From Podospora bellae-mahoneyi (taxonomy: Eukaryota > Ascomycota > Sordariomycetes > Sordariales > Podosporaceae): a stretch of 64,000 nt of DNA. The notes under the pieces are model-generated. The model ran no database searches. It saw only the letters and a list, made by a program, of their open reading frames with translations, and was not told where the DNA came from. The stretch covers positions 4,092,001-4,156,000 of the forward strand of contig NC_085884.1 of NCBI RefSeq assembly GCF_035222275.1. The letters run 5' to 3'. Of the stretch, positions 21,216 through 33,961 are shown piece after piece. A program made the translations under genes and the position numbers. The number at the start of each line of letters is the position of its first letter. Position 1 is the first letter of the stretch.

Positions 21216-22235
21216 ATGTCCTCCCCCAAGACCTACCTCATAACCGGCACCACCTCCGGCATCGGCCTCGCCCTAGTCCAACACCTCCTCTCCCAATCTC
21301 AAAACGTCATCGCCACGGGGAGAAACATCGTCTCCCGTTTCCCCTCCGACCTTGTCACCTCCCACCCCGACAACCTCAAGTTGTTAGAACTAGACATCGC
21401 CTCCCCCCTCCCCCACCTCCAATCCATCGCCGCCCAAGCCTGGGACCTTTTCCCAGGCGGCATCGACGTCCTATTCAACAACGCAGGCATGTCAGCCATG
21501 AAACCCTTCGAGGAAGCCTCGTACGTCCCCCCTTATCCCCTTTCCCGTTTCCCAACCCCCCCGCTAACCCCAAACATCAGCGAAGAATACATCTCCCAAA
21601 TCTACACCGTCAACCTCTTCGGCCCCATGCGCCTCACCCAAGCATTTCTACCTCTCTTCCGGAACAACCGCAAGGGCGTAACAATAGCCTTCACCTCCTC
21701 CTCATCAACCTACACCCCCCTCCCCTTCATGTCCCACTACTCCGCCTCCAAATCCGCCCTCTCCACCACAATCACCTCCCTCGCGAAGGAACTCCTCCCC
21801 TTCCACATCTCCGTCCTGGCCTTCGAATGCGGTGGCACAGTCACCAACCTTGGCCAACCGCGCCAATCATCCCCCTCCCCCTCCCCCTCCTCCTCCTCCC
21901 TCTTATCATCACCACCACCACCACAAGAAACACCCTACGCCCAAGGAATAACCTCCCTGATAACCATGTTCACCCGTGATCCGCCGGCTTACATGCCCGG
22001 GTCCCCCTCCAAAATGGCAAAAACCATGGTCTCAGTCATCAACAAGATCCAAAAGGGCGAAAAGGTACCCGTCAGATTGGTCCTAGGGAGCGATGCCTGG
22101 GAGAGCGTGAACCAAAATCTGGACGAGACGCAGCAAGTCCTGCAGGAGTGGAAACACGTCAGCTGGGGGACCGATCGGGACGGGGTCAAGGGGGGCGCGG
22201 AGGGGGATTACCTTCGTGCTGTTAGTATCTTGTGA
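21216..22235 (+). CDS. Short-chain dehydrogenase/reductase
   Basis: Two exons (21216-21520, 21581-22235) give 319 residues. It is a classical SDR: nucleotide-binding TGTTSGIG near the start, NNAG for the central strand, a Ser triplet (FTSSSSTY) and the catalytic YSASK. Substrate unknown; retinol- or sugar-type NADP oxidoreductases of this size are common in fungi. The intron (GTACGT...CCGCTAACCCCAAACATCAG) is exactly 60 bases and contains no stop, so the unspliced frame is also open; splicing is preferred because it restores FEEAS-EEYISQIYTVN, the usual spacing. A low-complexity SPSPSPSSSS stretch follows the active site. Confidence 0.9.
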   Translation: MSSPKTYLITGTTSGIGLALVQHLLSQSQNVIATGRNIVSRFPSDLVTSHPDNLKLLELDIASPLPHLQSIAAQAWDLFPGGIDVLFNNAGMSAMKPFEEASYVPPYPLSRFPTPPLTPNISEEYISQIYTVNLFGPMRLTQAFLPLFRNNRKGVTIAFTSSSSTYTPLPFMSHYSASKSALSTTITSLAKELLPFHISVLAFECGGTVTNLGQPRQSSPSPSPSSSSLLSSPPPPQETPYAQGITSLITMFTRDPPAYMPGSPSKMAKTMVSVINKIQKGEKVPVRLVLGSDAWESVNQNLDETQQVLQEWKHVSWGTDRDGVKGGAEGDYLRAVSIL

Positions 22236-22767
22236 GAGCGATGATGGTTTCGTCGTTAGGGATAGAGGTGTTTGGTTCTAAGTCGTTGATGAGCAGAATA
22301 TACAACAAGTTGATCATGTAACACACAACAATAACACAACCCTTTCACCCATCTCCATAGAATCTTTCATGTTAAATAGGGGCAAATACACACAGCAGTA
22401 GTTTATTCGTAACCAAAGAAAAAGTTCAGCCCCACGTCAAAGTCCCAAAACTCCAGCCCATGAATACCTCAAGTCTCTTGTCGCGCAACACACAAAGAGA
22501 GAGAAATCTTGAAACCTAGTAGCAGCCCAGCACCCAACCCCATCACCAAAAATGAGGATACTGAGAATAAAAAATAGTAATAAAAACAAAGGCAAGAATT
22601 TCCACGCGTGGGCAACACATATTTTTCCGTTTTGCCCAGGTATCCCCACCATCTGCAACGCGCTGTTGTCCCAAAAAAAAAATGAAAGAAAGAAAGCAAG
22701 AGAATAGTTCCACAAGGATGAAGAGTTGATACAAATATTTTCCACCTACCACCAACCAACCACCAGC
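22236..22767. other. Intergenic between convergent genes
   Basis: AT-rich 3' flanks of the SDR gene (plus) and swc3 (minus). No gene seen. Confidence 0.5.
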
Positions 22768-25223
22768 CTACTCCCTGCTCGCCTTGCCAGCCACCGTCGC
22801 AATAAAACTTTGGTACTGCGCATCTTCGTCGGCTGCCTCCACACCATTATACACCAACCCCCTCGACCGTGAGGCCAGCTCCTGCATTTCCACCTTGGGG
22901 TGCTTGCCGCTACCCCTAGACCGTGAGCTCAGCTCAGTCATCTCGATCTTGGGCGGGTTGGTGGCCCACAAAACCTGCGGGGCAGACGGGGTTTGGTGTG
23001 CCGGCTTCTTTTCCCTTTCTTCCATCTCGGCCTCCTTGTCCTTGGCGGCCCCGTTGGTTATTCCGCCCATCTCGGTATCTTCTGTCTCTGTGCCGTCGCG
23101 CCTCGGCAGCCGCATGGCCAGCAGAACATACTCTGACCTCGTCATCGTCTCCATTATCCCCTCCATATAGCGCCGAACCTCTTCTTGAGGAGCCACAACT
23201 CGAAAGAGATTGTCGAGGTGGCGGCCGCTGGGAGCAAAGAGCCTAACGGTGAGGGGCTCGTAATAATCTTGGTCGGGGTCCGCCTGCGGATACTCTGACT
23301 TGCTGCCCCGGCGGACTACCAGGAAAGACGCCACGACTTGCTGTCCCGCTCCGGGAGACATTGGCATCTGTTCCAGAATGCTGAATTTCGGAAACATGTA
23401 TCGATCACCGTTGCCACCAGCAAACTCAAAAAGGACAGCCGAATAATCTGGCTTGGGAGGCGGTGGTGGTCCTTTGGATCGAAGGGCTTGCTGTGCCTGA
23501 GGCGCCGTTTGTGGGACTGGTGTAGAGGAGGCCGAATTGTTGCCACTGCCATTCACTCCGTTGGTGTGCTTGGCTACTGTAGGTGTCGTTGCCGACGCTG
23601 GCGTCTTCGGGGGGTGGGCTTCCTTCTCCTTCAACGCCGTCCGCAGCTGATCAATTATCAGCTTCAGGTCAGTAGCGTCTGAGAACTGGGTCTTGTTCTC
23701 CGCTACACGTCGGACCATTTCCCTCGTCTTAATGTCGTCCAGGGCCTTTTTGACCAAGGCCACAATGAGCGGATCGCACCCATTCGGCGCTCTCAAATCT
23801 GCAGATGTTTGCTTGGCATTAGAGGTCAAGACAATGTCCAGGATGGCCTTGACTTCATCCGCAAAGTACTTCACTGTACGGCCGTCTACCAGTAGCCTTT
23901 CAGCTGAAGGCCCAGCGGTGCTACCGCTGCGCTTATTCTCCGCTGTGATGGCATCAATGATGGCCTGGAATCGGGCAAGCTCTTGTTTGGCAGCTTCGCC
24001 ATTGGCGACACGCTTCATGAGATCTCGCAGCTCGGCATCAGTCCCTGCTCTAGAGGCCAGCATCAAGATGATCGGATCTGTTCCCGGCGCCGGTTTTCCT
24101 TGCGCAGGTGTCCCTGGGGCCGCCGGAGCACCATTCATCGGAGGTTTAGCCAGCGCGGGGCTTTGCCCGGCAGGGAAAGCCGCAGCGCCTGCGCCCGCCA
24201 CCATGGTGGGATTGGGCGAAGGTGGAAGTCGTGGCGGCTGGGTGCCAAACGGCGCCGTGATATGTGGCCTCGCTGGTGGTTGCGGGGTGACTGTTCCTGG
24301 AGACAGGACTGATTCCATGCCTCGTGGAGAGGCAACTGGTCTAGGCAGAGCTGCAGGTATGGTGGGCGTCATGCGCGATACTTCTGGAGCCGGCGGTTGG
24401 TTGGGAGCTGGCGGCTGACCCGGTCCTTGCGGATTTACCCCAGCTGGCTGCGCCGCCGGAAGAGTGGGAGTCTGGGTCGGTGTCTGGGTTTGCGGTCGCG
24501 CCTGACTTGGTGCTTTCGTCTGTGTCTGAGCTTGACTTGGAGGTTGAGTCGCTGGCGCGGGAGCAGGAGACGGCGGCTCGGCAGATTGTGTCACTTTTGG
24601 GGTAGCCGGTGGAGGCATGACCCCATTCGGGGGACCATATTGCAGAACTGGTCGCTGGGTGATCGGTGGAGGCGGAGGCGGTTTCGGGTCCTTGACAGCA
24701 TACATGGTTGCCTCGAAACTGTGCGGCTCCACGATAATGGTCACATTTCCCAGCTTCACCATGCTGTCCTTTGGCGGGTTGTTCGGTTCCTCAATGATTT
24801 GTCCCTTCTTCTTGACCGGTTTGGACCAATACTTTGGGAATATGGCTTCCGACATCCATTGCTGCCGTGATCGTGCGAGAGACTCGGAAAGGACACCACT
24901 GGAAAGAATATGTCAGCATTTCGCCCTGCCACAGCATGACAAGCCAAGGGAGCGCACCTTTCTGTCACCGACTGATAATCCTTATTTGAGAGATCGTGTG
25001 GTTGTGGCGAGGCGACGGTTGGCAGGGGCTTGCCAGCACTGATCGATTTCGGTAACGGCTTTGGAACCTCTTCAACCGGGGCGGGTTCTGGTTCTGCAGC
25101 CGGGGCAGGTGTCGGCGTCGCAGATTTGGAGACGGACTTTGGTGTCGAATCGGTATGCCTCCGTTTGGCAGCCTGCTCAACCCGGGCGGCAGCGCGTGCT
25201 GGAAGCTTCCTCTTCTTCTCCAT
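22768..25223 (-). CDS. swc3: SWR1 chromatin-remodelling complex subunit 3
   Basis: Two exons (25223-24958, 24898-22768; GTGCGC donor, TTCTTTCCAG acceptor) give 798 residues. Swc3 is a subunit of the nuclear SWR1 complex that deposits histone H2A.Z. The N-terminal KRKLPARAAARVEQAAKRR, then PLPKSISAGKPLPTV, SLARSRQQWMSEAIFPKYW and VKKKGQIIEEPNNPPKDSM match the conserved N-terminal block of filamentous-fungal Swc3. A long Pro/Gln/Thr-rich linker follows (about 140-350), then helical regions (DPLIVALVKKALDDIKTREM), and a C-terminal conserved domain (VASFLVVRRGSKSEYPQADP through EYVLLAMRLPRR). The splice join gives SVTESGVLSESLARSR, which fits the family. Confidence 0.85.
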
Positions 25224-26234
25224 CTCGCAAACTATTCAAGCCCGACGTGTAGAGTTGGTAAGTAGCTCGTCATAAGCACATCGGGATCGATCGAGATGTC
25301 GAGCTGGAGCGTCGATGGCGAGCAAGCAATTCGATGTTGATGGCGGGAGGGAGATTTATCTAGACGGATGAGGTTAATTAAAAAAAAAAAAAAGGAAACC
25401 CCAACGAAGCAAAGAAGAGCGCGCGAGTGCGCGTGGGCAATTGAAGGGAGATCAGTCCCAAGACGTGCTGCTGATGGCAGAATGCAGCTGGAAAAGAAGG
25501 GACCGAGACCGTGACGAAGGCACCAGCAGTTCCAACCCCCAAAAGAAAATGGGTCCAACTGGGATTTGGGAAGCACCTTTAGCAAGCATCGGCAAAAGCT
25601 GGGGGGTGGATGCTGCTCGATTTATCAAGCACGCATTTCCTGTGCGCTAAACTATATCTGGACACATCTCCTGCCGTCTGATTGGCCCTAGCTAATCACA
25701 GGCCATGAATGCGCTGCTGTAATTAATTGGGGATGCAGGATTGCTCCCCAAGCACCTCACCTCGCAAATGGTTCTCTTCTTCTTACTCCTGCTGTATCTT
25801 GAGGTTTGGTAAAGTGCAGCAGAGTAATCCATCTCTTACATATCTCAACATGTGTCCCATCACAATGCGCTCCGTGTTTTCCAGAGCAAAGTCTTGCTGA
25901 TGATGAGTTGTTGGACAGTGCGGCTGACCGGGATATCTGGTGGGGATCAACTAAGCCGCATGATCACAGTTATTGCCACTAACAGAGTGTCACGCATTTC
26001 GTGCAGTGTTCTGATATCACCACTATCAAGCTCACAAGGTCAACTGCATGTCCCTGTCCAAGCTCAGCAGTGCAACCAGCCACAGATCTGACGACGTAAC
26101 ACGGGCCGTTTCCAAGCTTCAAGCCACCATCTTATAAGTCAGCAAAGGTGTTTTTCAGGGCCGTTGGCATGCTCATACTTGTTTCGTTTTGATTCATTGC
26201 AAAAGCATCCTCCTATATAGACGGACGTCTTCTC
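25224..26234. other. Divergent promoter region
   Basis: One kilobase between swc3 and the ABHD12-like gene. A poly-A run (25380-25393) lies upstream of swc3. No gene seen. Confidence 0.45.
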
Positions 26235-27652
26235 ATGTCCCTGGAACGACTCACTCAGGCTGCTTTGTCCCGGAGCTCTGCATCAAGGATGCTGGGCCCG
26301 GCTGCTATCTCCGGCCTCTTCGTGGGGCTTGTTCTCGGTGTTCCTGTTGCCGTATATGCTCTGTTTCTTGGGTTGAGCTCGATACCATTCTTTCAGCGCC
26401 AGTATGACTTGACATCTTTCATCTCTTACAGCTTACTGTTCTTTAAAAAACTGACTGCAATGCACGTCCCAGGTTCTTATATGCCCACAATATCCACAGC
26501 TTGTGGTGGCCAGGCGCTCGAAAGAGAAGCAACCAGGCCCAACGATACGGCTTCGCAAGTCAGTCTCCTGCCCACTTTCACATGAACCTCATCACACTGA
26601 CCATCCCCCAGAAAACCAAGCAACCCCCTTCCTCCTCGGCACCCCTGACAACGAATCCCTCTACGCCTGGCACGTCCTCCCCCTAACCCTCTACAGCAAA
26701 CATTCCCCCACCCTTATCTCGCGCCCCGACGAGGGCACATGTCACAAAGACTTCACCAAAACCCTGCAGTACGACCTCCTCCTCAACGACCCCGACGCCA
26801 AAGTGGTCGTATCCTTCCACGGCAACGCCGGCCACCTCCTCCAATCCCACCGTCCCCGAGTCTACCACACCCTTTCTCTCAATCACCACCTCTTCACCCT
26901 CTCCTACCGCGGCTTCGGCCTCTCCACCGGCTCCCCCACCGAAGACGGCCTCAAAACCGACGCCATCTCCCTCCTCAACTTCCTCCTCAACGAATGCCGC
27001 GTCCCACCTCAGCGCATCGCTTTACTCGGGCAGTCCCTCGGCACGGCTGTCGTCGCCGCAGTGACGCATCATTTTGCTGTTAACCACCAAATCGACTTTG
27101 CTGGCTCGGTCATTGTCGCTGGATTTAGCTCGTTGCCCGCTATGCTGAGCGGGTATCGCATCGCGGGCTTCATCCCCGTGTTGAGGCCGCTGTCTTGGTG
27201 GCCTTGGTTGTTGAGGGTGGTGATAGGTAGGGTGGTGGATAAGTGGGAGAGTGCCGCTCGCTGGCAGGAAACCACGCGTGAGGTGAAGCGAAGGGGGGGT
27301 AGGTTGAGGTTGGAGATGGTGCATGCGAAGAACGATTGGGATATTCCTGCGGAGGAGGATGACAAGGTGTTTAGGGCTGCGGTGGGGGGGCTGGTGGGGG
27401 ATAAGTTGACGGAGGGTGATATTGACAGGTTGAAGGGGGAGAGGGTGGTGAAGGATGAGAACCAGGGGTTTGTGGCCGAGTGGATGGAGGAAGGGGTGGT
27501 GGTAAGGCAGGAGTTGGTTCCTTTTGGAGGTGAGTAATGTCAACATGAAGGTGATGAAAGGTTGCTGACAGACTGCAGGACACAACGATGTCACGTTTTA
27601 TGCGCCAACGCTGTTGGCTATCATGAGGTCATTTGAAGGGGTGGAAGAGTGA
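26235..27652 (+). CDS. ABHD12-type membrane-anchored alpha/beta hydrolase
   Basis: Four exons (26235-26401, 26473-26558, 26612-27529, 27579-27652) join in phase to 414 residues. An N-terminal membrane anchor (ISGLFVGLVLGVPVAVYALF, about 25-45) precedes the hydrolase domain. The oxyanion strand is VVVSFHGNAGH, the nucleophile elbow LLGQSLGTAV, the acid is in HAKNDWDIP, and the last exon supplies the histidine in GGHNDV. These are the marks of the ABHD12/ABHD13 (lysophospholipase or monoacylglycerol lipase) group. The small last exon is essential, since it carries the catalytic His; the unspliced frame ends without it. Third-position C bias is very strong in the middle exon. Confidence 0.9.
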
Positions 27653-30600
27653 GATGTGAGGCTGTGGAGAGTGGTAGGGAGTGGGTTTAATGTTTATACT
27701 CTGCATAGAGACTTACGAAGTAACTTTTATTGCGCATCATTCCATAAGGTGCATCCATCTTGTGGTTTATTTTTACGATGTGATTACCCATCCCATCACT
27801 TGTCATGGTGCTACATTTGACCAATACTCAAGCCAATAAATGGAACAGCTCAGACTACTACATACTAAGCTTAGACAAGGTATCTGGTTAGAGCACAACT
27901 CGGTCTGTTGAAGAAAAGGTTGTGATTGACAGAATGTAAGCTCAACTTAGGTACCCAGCTAGACTGGTAAATGCAGAGGCTTAAGCTGGGAGACCAGTTA
28001 GCTGAGGCTAGGGGAGGTAAACAGTTGGAAGCTTGGAAGGCTTGAATTATGAAAGAAAATCCATATCTATTATGAAAGCATGCCGACTGTGAACTTGAGG
28101 GATAAGCTCGGGGGAGGATCACGACATATTGGTTCGTCACTCCATAAAATTACACGTCACAACTCCATATATCGGGCCTCAAACCAGTGTTGAATCTAAC
28201 AATGACTCAGCCCCCTGGACGATACCCCTGACTCAACGATTGACTATCTAAGCCTTACCAATTAACTACCTATGTAATCTCCAAACAAGTGTGGAGAAAC
28301 GCAAGTCTTGATGCAGTAGATGGACAGGGAAGATTGAATACCTAGTTCGACTCAGGCAAGGTGGGAAGGTGACATAGATGGGTATGGTATCCTCGTTTGG
28401 ATTGTTTGTTTTTGTCAGAGGATACCATCATTTTCAATCACAGGCTTCAAATCAGCTGTGTGGGTTCCAAGCTCAACAACAACCGCCTAAATGAACCCCT
28501 GAATGAAGCCCAGATTGAGCCCCTGATTGATTGATCCGGACCATTCTGTAAAGCCCTCTCCATCTTAGACCGCAGGTTCCATACCATGGTCATCTAACTA
28601 TCCGGCAAATGTTGTGAGGTGTTTGATAGAAGCCACCAGCATCAGTCTTTCCCTGACCCGAGCTACCCACCTTTGCCATCGTCTCCAACCTTCTCACATC
28701 CCTTGGCTTTTCCTTTCTTGTCATTTACCGGACTTTTGGGATTTCGAAAGAAGTCTGTACGCGTGGCTGACCCGGCACCGGAATCGTCACACGGGAGAGG
28801 TGCGTAACCGCGAAAGTTTCGGTCCTGAGCTTGGTCTCAGAGCATATCCTTCCAGGGCTATGCCCTTGAGCCGGCTGCTTCTTTGGTGTCTTGTTCTTGA
28901 ACCCAATTTGATTGTCCACTTGACGAAGTGCATGGCTTCCGTCGGGTCTTCGGCGAAGCTTCTGGGGGTTGGATAGGGGCTGACGTTTGAGTGGACATAA
29001 TAGTCAGGTGGTTTGTGGTAATAGAAGTACTGAATCCGCTGGATACAGTTTGAGGTAAGCTGAGAGTGATGGGGAAAAGCTTGGAAGATGTATGAAAGGA
29101 GCAAATGAATAGTTATACATACATACCGTAATTCACCTAGCTATTTTACCTCACCATTGCTACCTAGGTGAGTCACCCGGGGATGCTCCGAAACTCTGAG
29201 ATGATTGATCTACACAACCACATGCACATTATTGACCCCAGCCAGGATTGCTATAGCATTGTATCCTTCTAAAGTTGACCTTCAAGTGTTTCTGGTTGAT
29301 TTCCCGCTCTATACGTGACCTCAGGATGCTTCGCTGCGGTTACATTAGCTGACTGTTGTCTGACAACGCATCCTCAGTGATATTGAGCCGTCCAACCCAT
29401 ATGCAGCGCAAGTTATGCGAGGTAATAATGTTATCAGCCGTAAATCTAAACATCTGACGTGTTGAGCGCAGACTTTTCTTATTTGCCCTCGGTCTTTGAG
29501 CATGAAAGCTTTCCTTGTCATCGTTGTGTCACAGACTTGTCGGATGTACCTCTAGTCACCGATCACAGGGCTGTTGGTGACGAGGTAAGACATTATAGAT
29601 GTACCCCTCTTGATTTCCCCAGGGTCAGATCCACTATTCTTTTCAGATGGCCTTACTTCTTTTGATGCTTGGTCTTGGTTGTGTGTGGACTTTCAAATCA
29701 GGTAGCTACTGAGAGTGATTAGCTAGCTACTTACCTACATATGAGATCTGACCCATTACACGAGGCTCGTGGACTTCTCTCGCGCCCATGTATTACACAG
29801 ATCCGGGTCGTCGTTATAGCCTCGTACTCGTCGCGATCAAAGATGCCATATATCTGTTCTAACTGAGCTGAGCACCCGATGAAATTGTGGTTGCGGGCGG
29901 GTGCAGTCCATTGAGGCGGGGTATGGAAGTCGCCAAAGACCGAGGAGGGTCATCGCCACATGCCGCAAAACCGCACTCCAGGGCCGTCAAGGCTACAGTC
30001 TTGCCTTCAAAACGGAGACGGTGACGTATCGTGATGGCGCGCAAACGGATCATGCCAAGCAGTTTTTCTCGAAGACGATGTACGATTGGAACTGGCCATG
30101 GAAGAGATCAGCCTTGACGTTGTCTAACAAATGCCCACCCGCCATGGGGGAAGGGGAAGAGAGAGAGGGGAGGGGGTGAAGTAAGCTTAATTGACCACAC
30201 TCCAGCGACAATCTCGAATATGCCACGCCGCATGGATTCGGGGGGGAACAGCTGTTCATACAGCCAGTTCATGGTTGTGGTAGCCATGGCGATCTGAGTT
30301 GGGCACGTGTTCTATGTCGCTGTCGTTTTCTTGTTCTCTATAACTGCAGGAGAGACTGGGTTGACGACGAGCGGCACAGTTGTATATAGTGTGTTTGTCT
30401 TGAAGACGGTGAAGAGGGGAGGGGAAAATCTCACGTCACGAGCTGAGGCCACGCGGTACAAAGAGAGAGGGACCAGGACATATTGCATCATGAGCAAATT
30501 ATGGACCGGATGGGATTGAAGTCATACCGAAAGACCAGAGCATTGCAGGCCGACGTCGGCCCAGTCCACTCATCATGCAAATTCAGTATCAAGCCGCACA

Positions 30601-32172
30601 GGACACCAAAAAGTGAGGAGATAAACAACATCAATTGTCTATGTAACTTGTCCCAAGAGGCCTCAACCGGTTCACCAAGCCCAAGCTTAAATCTTTCGAA
30701 AAAAAAACCCGCTCAGTCAGAAAACCCATCAAATCCTCCCAGAGCTCCCCAAAAATTAAAAAAAAAAAATATCTTTTCCTGTTTTCTGTGTTGTTTTTTG
30801 TCAAGTCCTCCAAACCCTCCTCAATCGTATTTGTTGTCGATGGCTGATCATGATCCTCCCAGATACCGAGAAGATCGCCGAAGAGAGGTGATGACTTGTT
30901 CCAAAATTGCTTTGACAAGAGATAGAGTCTCTGCCAAACACCAAAGATATGCCAGAGTCGCTGTGAAAATACAACCAGCCAGTCCGCCGGACAAGGGCTA
31001 AGATGGCCGTTGCAAATCCGAGCGCTGCCGACCTGTTCGCTTCCAATTCCAAATCTGCTGGGACTCAACATGATCCCCCAGACTATCGTGAGCCTGTAAA
31101 CAGTCCGTTGTCCTTGATGGGCGTGTGAGAACACCATCCCACCACCGCCGTGAGCGCAAGTCGACTCTATGCGGAATACCACCGTGACCCCAGCACCGAG
31201 CCAACGCCGAAAACGCAGCCGCATACACTCATTCCCTCCAAGCCCAGCCGGAAAAAAAATGACAACAAGGAAATCGTCGAATGCCTCCAGGAGCACGAGG
31301 GAAAATATGGGTACAACTCCATGCCTTTTCCCCAACCAGGCAAACGCCAACAGCCCGAACCTCCAGTTCCCATATACGCCGATTCCCAGTTAAGCCAGAC
31401 CCGTGAAATGACCCAAACGCCGTTGTATATGAACCATCTCGCCGGAAAACCCATTACCCAGGCTCATACCACCTTCTTCCCAGCCCAACCGTCTCCTCGA
31501 GGGCTCCAACCAACCATGCAAAGTCCATGCGCGTGCCATTTGATACTTTTGTGAAGGAAAAATTGCATTCCCCAGGGGCATCTTGGCCCAACTCGTCCTA
31601 TCCTTGAAGAAGAAATTGTGTCCCAGTCGAAAACAGGGGCTGGGCCTCTGCAAACGTGATGAAAAGGCCGAATAACGCGAGGACCTGAGCGGGAAAAACA
31701 GCCAAAAAAATGAACGAGTACATCGCAATACAATGTTACAAGACTTCAAACCACCCGCGTGCTAACCCTGACGCTCGCTGCGAATTTCCAGTCGTCAAGG
31801 AAGAAGCTGACTGTAACGCGATGACGACGAAAGATGTTCGAGATTAAGCCCGAGGGCAAGAAGAGAAATTAGTTGTTGTGATGTATGATACAGCCGATCT
31901 TGCTCGAGATCGTGTGATGAGGCGCCATAAAAATGCTTGGTAGCCTGGGCGCTGTTGCTGTGTGAGAGTGCTGGTGCAGATGCAGGTGTCCTCGAAGAAA
32001 TCAGTCGCGAAAGGTAGGGTCGACGGTTGAAGCCGCCGGGGCCGTTGGGAGTTGACGGACCAGAGGCGCAGAAAATATGTACAATGCCAAAAGGAAAATA
32101 AACAGAAGAAACACGTAACGCCATGCTCATGGTGTCCCACCTGCGTCACGTAGAGGAAAGAGTTTCAGCACC
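27653..32172. other. Long gene-poor gap
   Basis: 4.5 kb without a supported gene. Base composition is more AT-rich than the neighbours from 27.7 to 30.0 kb. TACCTA/TAGGTA half-palindromes recur (27947, 28267, 28338, 29160, 29732). From about 30.8 to 31.6 kb both strands carry open frames; a repeated HDPPxYRE phrase on the plus strand (30848 and 31065) hints at a real but decayed or multi-exon gene that I could not assemble. Confidence 0.45.
30839..31557 (+). other. Candidate multi-exon gene, not resolved
   Basis: Two ATG starts in this region give related openings: MADHDPPRYRED (30839) and MAVANPSAADLFASNSKSAG followed by TQHDPPDYRE (31002). Downstream, a Ser/Asn/Pro-rich frame (TTVTPAPSQRRKRSRIHSFP and beyond) and another ending at 31554 are both open. 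I could not find splice sites that join them in phase. It may be a disordered protein with short introns, or the remains of one. Confidence 0.2.
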
Positions 32173-33961
32173 TTAGTTGGGCCCAGAAGGGGGCTGCTGA
32201 ATAGGGGTTTGCCCCTGACCACCACGACCGCCGCGGGTCGGATAGCGAGAAGGCTGGGTTTGCTGGAACCCACCGCGGCCTCGGCCATTGCCCCGGTGAC
32301 CGCCGGGGTTTCCACGGGACTGGTACCCTCCGCGGGGCGCAAAACCAGTGTTGGTTGCCCGGCCGCCTTGGTCCGGGAACTGCTGGAAGCTGTTTGACGC
32401 CTGATTGCCTTCAATCTGCTGGGGAGCCCGTCCCTGCCAGTTTCCCGAAGCACCTCCCGAAGCACCTCCCGGGCGGGGACCAGCGGGTTGAGCCTGGTGA
32501 GTTGGTGGGTTCACTGGCTGCTGCTGTTGACCCTGCTGCTGGTTACCAGCAGGCCTGAAGTTGGAAATGGGCCGAGGAATCGACTCGGGATTCTCGTAGA
32601 CGTAGAGACTCTTGTCAATGGTGGCAGGAATGGGCTGGATTTCAGTGCCCAAGTCACGTTCAATGTTGTAGAGGTTGAACCTGTCATCCCAGTTGATCAG
32701 GTTGATGGCCAAACCAAGATGGCCGTAACGGCCCGAGCGACCGATACGATGAAGATATGTCTCGGCATTCTTTGGGAAGTCAAAGTTGATCACCACATTG
32801 ACAGCCTGAATGTCGATACCACGCGTGAGAAGATCCGAGCAGACGAGGTTGCGGCAAACACCGTTCCTAAAGTCGTGGAAGACACGGTTGCGAGCGTGCT
32901 GCTGCATCTTGGCGTGACTGTAGAAACACGAGTAGCCCAACTCGGTGATCTTCTTGGCCAAAAGCTCGACACGGTTGGTCGAGTTGCAGAAAATAATGGA
33001 CTGGTTGATCTGCAGCTTTGAAAAGAGGGTGTTCAGGCAGTGCACTTTTTGCTTCTCCTCGACGTAGGCGTAGTACTGGGTGATACCGCGCAGAGTGAGC
33101 TCGTCCATGAGGTTGATCTCGTAAGGTTCTTTCATGTTCTTATCAGAAAAATCCTTGACCGAAATAGGGAAGGTGGCTGAGAACAGCATGACCTGGCGAT
33201 CCTTGGGGTGGAACTGGAGAAGTTGTTCGATGACGGGGGTGAACTCGGCCGAGAGAAGCTTGTCAGCTTCGTCCATGATGAACATGGGGCATTCACTCAA
33301 ATCCGCCACCTGCTTTCCAGCCAAATCGAGGATTCTGCCCGGGGTGCCGACCACAATATGGACGGGGTCCTGGAGACGGACAATGTCATCGCGGAGGCCT
33401 GTGCCACCAGTGGTAACCATGACGTTGATGCCGAGGTGCTTTCCAAGCGTCTTGCAAACCTGGGATGTCTGCATGGCGAGTTCTCTGGTCGGGACCAGGA
33501 TAAGACACTGGATCTTGTTGATTTTGGGGTTGATCTTTTGGAGAGCGGGGATGACGAAGGCAGCTGTTTTGCCGGTTCCGTTCTTGGCGCGCGCAAGAAT
33601 ATCACGCCCGGTGAGCGCAACTGGAATGCTTTCTTCTTGGATGGGCGAGGGCTTCTCGAAACCAGCTTCGAAAATGCCCATCAGTAAGGATCGCTTGAGT
33701 CCGAAGTCCTCAAACTCCATGCCCTTGGTGTTGGTGACATCCTGCGCAACAAAGGAGTGTTAGCAAACCTGGTCAGGAACAAGCATGAGGGGGACAAACC
33801 TCGGTCTGTTGTCTGTTGTCTTTCGTGGGAATGTTCAAGTTCTTCTTCCACTCGTCATCACTGATCTGTTAGCCACCACAGTTCATGGGGGTCGAGAGCA
33901 AGATGCCCGCCACATACTTCAAGCTTGTCGCCTGGAGCTTGTCCGCGAGACTGTCGGTCAT
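32173..33961 (-). CDS. dhh1: DEAD-box RNA helicase Dhh1/DDX6
   Basis: Three exons (33961-33918, 33860-33800, 33741-32173) give 557 residues. Dhh1 is the cytoplasmic P-body helicase that promotes mRNA decapping and translational repression. The Q motif ([13 protein letters not shown]), motif [29 protein letters not shown] and [10 protein letters not shown] are all present and in order. The splices give [20 protein letters not shown] followed by [18 protein letters not shown], which matches the filamentous-fungal N-terminus; for intron 1 the acceptor GATCAG is used rather than the CTAACAG six bases earlier, which is out of phase. The C-terminal tail (about 425-557) is Gln/Pro/Gly/Arg-rich with RGG repeats, as expected for granule-forming homologues. 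Confidence 0.97.

Noticed and set aside
28300-28400. Possible tRNA (TAGTTCGACTC resembling a B box)
   Set aside because: No matching A box or foldable cloverleaf at the right distance.
30631-31350. A 239-codon minus-strand open frame
   Set aside because: No domain, odd Trp/Phe-rich composition, and it is antisense to frames that look more protein-like.
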